From assembly GCA_022360655.1 (NCBI GenBank), contig JAKSCK010000237.1:1-64000 (forward strand): DNA of 64,000 nucleotides, written 5' to 3'. The stretch comes from Spirochaetales bacterium. Lineage in GTDB: Bacteria > Spirochaetota > Spirochaetia > DSM-2461. Position numbers and translations under genes: made by a program. Below, one piece after another: positions 26,290 through 33,400 of this stretch. The notes below the pieces were generated by a model. It saw only the letters and a list, made by a program, of their open reading frames with translations, did not search any database and was not told the origin of the DNA. The stretch's first letter is position 1; each line of letters starts with the position of its first letter.

Positions 26290-27312
26290 CTAGCCCTGGG
26301 AACGAATAACACTCACAGAAGCGGCTAGGCTACCAGCCATTTCCCGGAACACTCGCCGAGCTTCATCATCACCAGACTGGGCCATAAGAGGCTCTCCAGC
26401 TTCTCCAGCTGCAGCAACCTCTGCTTCAAGAGGGAGTCGTCCCAGGAAAGGAGCTTCCATTTGTTGAGCGGCATCTTCACCAGCACCAGAACCAAAGATA
26501 GGACCCGCCATGTTTTCCACCACACCAAGAACAGGAACTTCAAGCTTGCGGAAGGCATCAATCCCCCGAAGCGTGTCACTGACGGAAACACCCTGTGGAG
26601 TGGTCACCACAACAGCTCCTGTCAATGGAAGCTGCTGTGCCAGACTCATTTGGGCATCACCAGTCCCAGGAGGTAAATCCACCACGAGGTAATCTAACTC
26701 TCCCCATGCCACCTGGGTTACCAGCTGATTGATGGCATTGTGAATCATAGGGCCACGCCATACCAAAGCCTGTCCAGCAGGAATAAGAAATCCCATACTC
26801 ATCATCTGAACGCCATGCTTTTCAACAGGTAAGAGCTTTCCATCCCGTTGATCTGGTTGGACATCCGTTCCAAGAACCTGAGGAATATTGGGGCCATAAA
26901 CATCCGCATCCAGGATGCCCACTTTGGCACCAGTGGAGGCCAACGCTAAAGCCAAATTGACGGCAACTGTGGTTTTTCCTACTCCACCTTTTCCTGCACC
27001 CACAGCAATCACATTCTTAAAAGGAGCCTGATCAGCGGCCAATCGGGGATCAGCTGCAACCCGGGCTCCAAAGCGAATGGCAATATCAGAGGCCTCAGGA
27101 ATATCCCGATGAAGCGCTTCCTCACAGTCCTTTCGAATCTTTTCCTTCATGGGACAGGCCGGAGTGGTGAGCATGACGGTGAATGATATATCGTTTTCTG
27201 AGACTTTAAGGTCTTCGATAAAACCGAGGGACACGAGATCTTTGTGCAACTCTGGGTCTTCAACTGTTGCCAAAGACTTCAGGACACGTTCTTCCGTAAT
27301 TGTGTTCGACAT
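26290..27312 (-). CDS. Mrp/ApbC-type P-loop iron-sulfur carrier ATPase lacking the CxxC
   Basis: A 340-aa cytoplasmic protein of the Mrp/NBP35 family, which binds and transfers Fe-S clusters. An N-terminal MIP18/DUF59 domain (VEDPELHKDLVSLGFI, TTPACPMK) precedes the deviant Walker A GAGKGGVGKTT and the motifs DADVYGPNIPQVLG, DLPPGTGDAQ and TTPQGVSVSD. The conserved CxxC that normally bridges a cluster between monomers, usually just after ENMS, is absent: the sequence runs ENMAGPIFGSGAGEDAA. The start at 27312 (MSNTITEERV) has TTGAGTG upstream; the track starts 23 codons earlier. It is the last gene of an operon with an A-type carrier. Without the cysteines it may act as a regulatory or loading ATPase, which is inference. 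Confidence 0.88.
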   Translation of the reverse strand: MSNTITEERVLKSLATVEDPELHKDLVSLGFIEDLKVSENDISFTVMLTTPACPMKEKIRKDCEEALHRDIPEASDIAIRFGARVAADPRLAADQAPFKNVIAVGAGKGGVGKTTVAVNLALALASTGAKVGILDADVYGPNIPQVLGTDVQPDQRDGKLLPVEKHGVQMMSMGFLIPAGQALVWRGPMIHNAINQLVTQVAWGELDYLVVDLPPGTGDAQMSLAQQLPLTGAVVVTTPQGVSVSDTLRGIDAFRKLEVPVLGVVENMAGPIFGSGAGEDAAQQMEAPFLGRLPLEAEVAAAGEAGEPLMAQSGDDEARRVFREMAGSLAASVSVIRSQG

Positions 27313-27416
27313 AATGCACTCAATATATCCATGGGGACGACGAGGGGCAACGAAACCCCTCCAATTCAGGGGACATTCCACATTTTGTGGGAGAATCCTG
27401 AGGTTGAATGGAAGGT

Positions 27417-27650
27417 TTACATGGGTTTCTCTGGAACCGAACCATTCAGACGTTCAATCAAGGCAAAGGCAAGGGCCGCCCGTTGATTTCGATCATAGCG
27501 AGCTTCCAATTCTTCCAGAGCAAGCCGAAGGGCTCTTCCATTCTCAGAATCTTCAGTGAGAATTCCTTGGGTTCGCGCCATCTGGGCTTGATTGATGCAG
27601 TAAACGGACTCACCACCGGTGAGCTGTTGTTCAATATCAGCAATGGACAT
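27417..27650 (-). CDS. Small protein in Fe-S operon, unknown function
   Basis: A 77-aa protein starting one base after the stop of the A-type carrier gene (TAATATG), so translation is probably coupled. The sequence MSIADIEQQLTGGESVYCINQAQMAR is followed by a mostly helical, charged C-terminal half (RALRLALEELEARYDRNQRAALAFALIERL). A single cysteine is present. I know no family for it. Its position between the A-type carrier and the Mrp ATPase suggests a part in Fe-S cluster assembly or its control. The track shows a longer version from 27680 that overlaps the carrier gene. Confidence 0.65.
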   Translation of the reverse strand: MSIADIEQQLTGGESVYCINQAQMARTQGILTEDSENGRALRLALEELEARYDRNQRAALAFALIERLNGSVPEKPM

Positions 27651-27651
27651 A

Positions 27652-27978
27652 TTAGGCCTGGAAACTTCCACCACAACCACATGTTTTTACAGCATGGGGA
27701 TTGATGAACCGGAAGCCGGATTTAACCAAATCATCCTCATAATCAATGGTGACCCCATCAAGATAACTGGCGCTATTCGGATCTGAGACAATTCGGATCT
27801 CTGCATCTTCAAACAGAACTTCATCCAGTGGAAGGCTCACAGAATCAATGGTGGCCCGGTAGGCCATACCGGAACATCCACCCGGTTCAACAGCTAAGCG
27901 AAGGGTATTGTCTATGCTCACATCCAAGTCTTTTAACCGCTCGTGGGCGGCAGAGGTGACATTGAGTCGTTCGATCAT
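27652..27978 (-). CDS. A-type iron-sulfur carrier protein (ErpA/IscA/HesB family)
   Basis: A 108-aa Fe-S carrier that receives clusters from a scaffold and hands them to apoproteins. The three conserved cysteines are present: one in EPGGCSGMAY and two in the C-terminal TCGCGGSF. AAGGAG lies upstream of the ATG. It is first in an operon with a small unknown protein and the Mrp ATPase, behind a strong promoter that carries a repeated CTAAGTA motif. No iscS, iscU or suf genes are in the window. ErpA, IscA and SufA cannot be separated on this evidence. Confidence 0.92.
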   Translation of the reverse strand: MIERLNVTSAAHERLKDLDVSIDNTLRLAVEPGGCSGMAYRATIDSVSLPLDEVLFEDAEIRIVSDPNSASYLDGVTIDYEDDLVKSGFRFINPHAVKTCGCGGSFQA

Positions 27979-27998
27979 TGCAAACTCCTTGAATGATA

Positions 27999-28035
27999 TA
28001 CTTAGGAATATATTACTTAGTTAGTTGTATATCAA
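27999..28035 (-). promoter_or_regulatory. Fe-S operon promoter with CTAAGTA direct repeats
   Basis: On the minus strand TTGATA (28030-28035), a 17-bp spacer and TATATT (28007-28012) form a good sigma70 promoter. CTAAGTA occurs twice, at 28014-28020 within the spacer and at 27999-28005 just past the -10, 15 bp apart. GATATAC/GTATATC also flank the region as an inverted repeat. This is consistent with a repressor site, for example an Rrf2-type Fe-S regulator, but the regulator is not identified. Confidence 0.55.
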
Positions 28036-28227
28036 TTTATGAATATATCCTAGGACAAGGGATGAGCATCACACAATTTTTCCCGTTTTCAATGTAAGAA
28101 AACTTTTATACTCTCTTCTCGCCTATGAAATGGAACTCTCGGATGACATGTTCTAAAGATCAGGAATGAAATCTCTTGTCTCTTTCATCGTCTCAGCGAT
28201 ACTGTGCAGCTCTACATGGAGGTTGGA

Positions 28228-28872
28228 ATGGAACTCACAACCCATCATTTGGTGGTTCATCAAGGCAAAACTCCTGTATTGAAGAATCTCTCTTTTTCCC
28301 TTCCAGCAGGCCATTCTTTGGTGATTCGTGGTACCAATGGCTGTGGAAAAACCACCCTGCTCCGAAGCCTTCTTGGATTACTACCAGTGAGTCATGGGGA
28401 GATTCGACTTAATCATATGATTATTGGCTCCCCCGAGTGGCTTAAGATACGTCATAAAATGGCTTGGGTTCCCCAGGAAGGGATTCTTCATCGCTTTCCT
28501 ATTTCCGCCTTAGAAGTGGTCACCATTGGAACGGCAGGAAGGAAGTTGAGAGCAAAACACCGAAAGGACATTGTGTTCTCAGCCCTCGAGTCTGTCGAAG
28601 CTCTGCATTTGCAACAGCGTTGCTATCACCGATTATCAGGAGGCGAACGTCAGCGTATATCCCTTGCCCGCTGCCTTGCTCAGGGGGCCGAAATTCTGCT
28701 CTTGGATGAGCCAGGAACAGGCTTGGATCAGGAGTCGCGTCATCGACTCTCCAATCTCCTATTGCAACTCAACAAACAGGGGGTCTCTCTTTTGGCCGTC
28801 ACCCATGATCAAGAACTGTTCTCTAACCAATCCTGGGAAACGAGGGTTCTCAAAGAAGGTCAATTATGCTGA
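28228..28872 (+). CDS. Metal ABC transporter ATP-binding protein (ZnuC/MntB-like)
   Basis: The 214-aa ATPase subunit of a zinc/manganese-type importer. It has the Walker A GTNGCGKTT, signature LSGGERQR, Walker B ILLLDEP and switch His in VTHD. The ATG at 28228 (MELTTHHL) has GGAGGTTGGA upstream and is preferred over the track start at 28204. It overlaps the permease gene by seven bases (ATGCTGA), so the two are translationally coupled. Metal specificity cannot be told from the ATPase. Confidence 0.88.
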   Translation: MELTTHHLVVHQGKTPVLKNLSFSLPAGHSLVIRGTNGCGKTTLLRSLLGLLPVSHGEIRLNHMIIGSPEWLKIRHKMAWVPQEGILHRFPISALEVVTIGTAGRKLRAKHRKDIVFSALESVEALHLQQRCYHRLSGGERQRISLARCLAQGAEILLLDEPGTGLDQESRHRLSNLLLQLNKQGVSLLAVTHDQELFSNQSWETRVLKEGQLC

Positions 28873-29693
28873 ACCTCCTGTCCTATCCACCAGTTCTTCG
28901 CGGTCTCTTTGTCCTTCTCACAGCCTCCGCCACCTTTCCCATTGCTGGGGCATGGGTGATTCGCCTCAACCTCCTCCCTTACCGGTTTATGCTCATGCAT
29001 GGGGCTTTGCTGGGAGGAGCATTAGGCTTGGCACTCAACCTTCCCCCACTCCTCTCTGTGATTGTTGTGAATCTACTCTTGGTGCTGTTGGCTGACCTTC
29101 TCACCAATCAGGGACATATGGATGGGGGGATGGCCACAATGGCTCTGATGATTGCCTCACTGGGCGGAGCCTCAGCACTGGCATCAGGAGCGGGAGTCTC
29201 TGCCCAAGAAACCACGAATCTGCTATGGGGTGATCTTTTTGCCGTATCACCAACAGAGGCCACGATGGCTTTGATCTTTTGCCTTGGGCTTGTGCTGTAT
29301 TCCCAAAAGGCTGATTTACAAATCTCCGCTCTGATTTTTGATCAGGACGTGGCCTATACCTCTGGTGTGAATTCTCAAAGAATCCACCGAACATTGCTTC
29401 TCATCACAGCCCTGACTGTGGCCTTTGCCATGCGTGTTGCCGGAGCCTTGCTATTGGATGCTCTGATGCTCGTGCCAGCCCTGGCCGCTTCTGTGAGCGC
29501 CCACAGCATGAAATCCCTCTATCGAAAATCTTCGTTAATTGGTCTTATTATTGGTGTCAGTGGTTTCATCCTCGCCTTAGCAACCAATCTTCCCGTAGGG
29601 GCATCAACAGCCCTTACTGGGGCTGTTGTTCTGGGGATATCCATCATCATGGCCCGAATCCCTCGGGCAAGGAGTCATCATGAAGAATTGTAA
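28866..29693 (+). CDS. Metal ABC transporter permease (ABC-3 / ZnuB family)
   Basis: A 275-aa inner-membrane permease with about eight hydrophobic helices, typical in size for the ZnuB/TroC family. The family regions GALLGGALGLAL, AMRVAGALLLDALMLVPALAA and the closing PVGASTALTGAVVLG helix are visible. It overlaps the ATPase gene upstream by seven bases and the binding-protein gene downstream by 14 bases, so all three form one tight operon. A Zur or MntR-type operator could not be recognised upstream. Confidence 0.9.
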   Translation: MLNLLSYPPVLRGLFVLLTASATFPIAGAWVIRLNLLPYRFMLMHGALLGGALGLALNLPPLLSVIVVNLLLVLLADLLTNQGHMDGGMATMALMIASLGGASALASGAGVSAQETTNLLWGDLFAVSPTEATMALIFCLGLVLYSQKADLQISALIFDQDVAYTSGVNSQRIHRTLLLITALTVAFAMRVAGALLLDALMLVPALAASVSAHSMKSLYRKSSLIGLIIGVSGFILALATNLPVGASTALTGAVVLGISIIMARIPRARSHHEEL

Positions 29694-30432
29694 GTTCTTC
29701 CGTTTTCTTTTTGGGATGCTATTTCTTCTCATGGCCTCCCTTTCCTTGGGAGCCCAGAATCTCAAGGTTGTGGCCACTACAGAATGGACCGCAGCCTTTT
29801 GTCGAGCGGCAGGAATTGAGTCGGTGTATACTTTGGCACCATCGGCTCTCCGCCATCCCCCAGACTATGGTTTACGCCCGGCTGATATTCCCGTTCTTGC
29901 AGAGGCGGACTTTATTGTGTTTGCCGGTTATGAGGGAATGATGGAACGAATTCGCTCCACAGCTCCCAAGGCCCAGCTCATCAAAATCACCACCACTTAT
30001 GCCCCCAAGGATATTGTGGCATCCGTCACCCTTTTGGCTGAACGTGCGGGCACTCAGGGGGCCGCTCAGCAAGGTCTTAAAGAGATTCAAGAGGCCTGGG
30101 ATGAGGGACGTGAGATGGTGCTTCAAGCAGGTCTTGCGGGAAAAAATGTGGCAGCCCATGTGTTTCAGGCCCCCTTTCTTAAACAAATGGGAATGACCAT
30201 TGTTCACCGTTTTGGTCCCATGCCTCCCACTCCTGCCAACATTGCCAAGGCCGCAAAAAGTGGTGCCGAATTGGTGGTGGACAATTGGCATAATCCAGTT
30301 TCTTCCCCCATCCGCGAGGTGCTTCCTGAAACGCTTTATGCGGAGCTATTCAACTTTCCAGGACGATTAGACACGGTGGATCTGAAGGACGTGATTTGCG
30401 CCAACGCCAAGCTGTTCATCCAGGCCCAGTAA
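29680..30432 (+). CDS. Metal-binding ABC transporter substrate protein (ZnuA/TroA-like)
   Basis: A 250-aa periplasmic binding protein with a signal peptide (about residues 1-24, ending SLSLGAQ). AAGGAG precedes the ATG at 29680. The mature protein starts LKVVATTEWTAAF, as in the zinc/manganese-binding cluster A-I family, but the usual ligand signatures are changed: DPHxYE is replaced by RHPPDYGLRPAD, and the site near residue 165 reads HVFQAPFLKQMGM. No His-rich loop is present. Histidines remain at RHPP, HVFQ, HRFGP and DNWHNP. Metal choice is therefore open. Family assignment rests on fold wording and on operon context, which is strong. Confidence 0.8.
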   Translation: MKNCKFFRFLFGMLFLLMASLSLGAQNLKVVATTEWTAAFCRAAGIESVYTLAPSALRHPPDYGLRPADIPVLAEADFIVFAGYEGMMERIRSTAPKAQLIKITTTYAPKDIVASVTLLAERAGTQGAAQQGLKEIQEAWDEGREMVLQAGLAGKNVAAHVFQAPFLKQMGMTIVHRFGPMPPTPANIAKAAKSGAELVVDNWHNPVSSPIREVLPETLYAELFNFPGRLDTVDLKDVICANAKLFIQAQ

Positions 30433-30440
30433 TCACAGAA

Positions 30441-30468
30441 CCCCTTCCCCGCAGAGGCGAGGAAGGGG
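30441..30468. terminator. Bidirectional hairpin between metal ABC and Ig-repeat genes
   Basis: CCCCTTCC and GGAAGGGG form an eight-pair stem between convergent genes. The plus-strand tail is TCGATTTC, not a clean T-tract. Confidence 0.65.
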
Positions 30469-30477
30469 TCGATTTCA

Positions 30478-33400
30478 TCAAAGAAGTCCCAAACGCAATC
30501 CAACCGAAAAGGTAAAAGCCGGTTCCGTGTTCACATCAGAGGAAAAGAACCACATTCGCCCTTCAAGATAAGGCGCCAAATAGGTGAGAAAACGCCGATT
30601 CGCAAAGGTAATTTTAGGAATTTCTGTCTGGAGAACCACAGCGGACATCACCCCTCCACCGGCCGAACCCAGGGACGTAAAATAGGTGAAATTGGCCCCA
30701 ATGGCCAAGGAGAGCGAAATGGGCTCCCAAGAGGGACCCCACCAATACCCCAGGGGAAGATACACCATGTTGGCCAACAAGGTGGCTCCAACAGCGGCAC
30801 CTGAAACTCGAGCTGGAAGGGTTTTGCCTTTCACCGTGACATGATCGGGAGCCCAACCTGCACTCACCTGCAGTTTGACATTGTCATCAAAGAAGGTGAG
30901 TCCCAGTCCGGCATTCACCCAGGTGGCCCCCAGAGCCGCCACATCAAGGTACATGCCTTGAACAAAGGATGGCACCTCATACCGTCCCGAGGAGCCAGGG
31001 CGCACAGAAACCGAGACATCTTTTAAAGCTCGATCATCCTCTGACTGCCCAGAAATCAGGAGTTCTCCATTAAAACGTCCATCAGCAGGAGATTCATCCA
31101 AACTCAATTCTGGTGGGGTTTTATCCAGTCGAAGAATGGTTCGGGCATAGGCCCATTCGTCATTCTGGAAACCTGCACGCACCAAGAGGGAAAGAGTCCC
31201 ATCCGAAAGATCAGAGGTGTCTAAAAGATATTTCCAATCCTCTTTTCCACCGGCCCTTTTGAACGTTAATCCTCCATCAAAACTCAGCTCAATAGAAAGG
31301 GCTTTAGGGGCTTTGATTTTATTAGAACGTTGAGAAGACGGTTCCTGAGATGGTTCATTTTGGTCTACAGAATGGTTCTCATCCTCCAACCAATAACCAC
31401 ATTGTCCTGTGATTTGGGGATATTCTCCCACAGCAGAGAAGGGAGGAAGGGAGTTTATGAGCACCCAAGGCCCCTCTTCTTTCAGAGTGAATTGCCTCTC
31501 CTTACCCTGGATGCGATCTGAACCAGCCAGCACATCGACACGAATACTCCGATTCCCTGCCGGAAGTTCTCCAGGAGAAAAGAGACGCTCAAACAAGCCC
31601 TCATCACCAAATTCAAGAGGACCATAATCTTTGCCATCCACCACCAGAAGAAGAGTATCTGAGGCTTGGACCCCTTCCACATGACCGGCAAGATGGAAGT
31701 AAGGACCTTCTTCTCCCCCCTCTAGGGGAAGAGTCAGGAAGGGCTGCACCACCCGGGTTCCACTGCCTATGAGAAGACTACGCGTCACAGCTGTGGAATT
31801 CCCAGCTTGGTCCACCGCTTCCATTCGTAACAGAACGGGTCCACTCTCCAAAACAGGAAGTTCAAGTTTTTTGTGGAAGACACCTTTTTCTGAAAGAACC
31901 CCTTCCACCAAAGTGGTTCCATCACGTTCCAAAACATAGTGAAAAGATGCAAGCCCTCCCGGTTCTACAAGACGCCCTTCCAACACCATGGATCCTGCAA
32001 CCTCCAATCCTTCTGGAGGCTGGCTCAACTGGAGGCGCGGCGCTTGATTATCCACATCCAGGATTCCTGCCAGCAAAGCCTCATCTCCGGCTCCATCCAC
32101 CACCTTCACCAACAGAGAATGCACACCATCTTCCAACACCGAGGTATCTAAGACATAGAACCATTCCACTGGCTTCTGTTGATTGTTAAAGAGAGAATCC
32201 AAGTTCTGGAGAGAGTCTGAATCCTTGTCTTGGGAAAGACGCTGAGTGGAGTCCCCTTCTGCATCAAGAGATTCGCCAGCCTCTTCCTCAGATTCCTGCT
32301 GGGAAGGAGTTTCACTGGAATTTCGTTCAGGAAAATTCTCTGAAGTAAGATTGGACAAAGAATGGATGTCATCAGCCGACACCATCCCATCCGCTTGGGC
32401 TGCTACAAAGGTTTGACCATGATCAAAGGACAGCAACACAGATTGAATCCCATTCTCATCCTGTGCAATTCCTGATATTCGGGTGGCATGGCGAGCTGGC
32501 AATCCCACAACAGGTTCCAGAATCTCCACATGGGCTTCTTTTCGAGAAAGCTGGAAAACAACCAAAGATGGTGCACTGATGTTTCCTACAGCATCTTCGG
32601 CTTCCACCTCAAGTCGATGTGTTCCATCCTCCAATTCACCAAGAGGAAGAGGAACTCGGAATGACGATCCTCCTGGCAACTCTCGCCAATACCCTCCATC
32701 CACCCGCCAACGCACCTGGGCCACCGTATCATCATCCATCACAAGGCCAGCCAAATCCACAGGACCTCGAACAACAGATCCCGGAACAGGAGTTTGAATG
32801 ACTGTATGTGGTGCATCAATTTGAGCATTGTATTCAAGATTCAAAGGCTCTTTAAAACGATTCCCCGCTTCATCCTCTGCCACCAAGGAAAGCTCGCCGC
32901 TTTCTGCCCCAATCTCCAAAGGCAAAACCCAGTATTGGCTTTTCAAAGAGGCTTGAGCAATGATGTTCTCTTGGGAATCCTCCACATACAGTTCTGCTGG
33001 CCACTCCTGGTTTTTCCATTGATACAAGAGAGTCGCTCGCGCCCCCATTGTGGTGGGGGTCATGGCCTCCTTAATAGGCTCTGGCACCGTGGTATCAATC
33101 GTGAGGGGAGCAATGTGTTCGGAGTGATTCCCTGAATCATCAAAGGCTTGAATCACCAGCAGTCCAGAAGCATCTGATTGATACTCAGGATTCAACTCAA
33201 AGGAAAAAATCCTTTGGTCTCCATCTTCTTCAAGAGAGATTTCTTGGGGAGCTTGATCTTGGAATTTCCAAGTGAGCTTGGCCACGCCTCCCTCATCTTG
33301 AACCGTTCCCTTCACCGTAAGCGTTTCTCGAACCCATTCCGGGATGGGCTCATCAAGTAGAAGAACTGGTGGTGTAAAATCCGTTTGCACTTGAAAGGTT

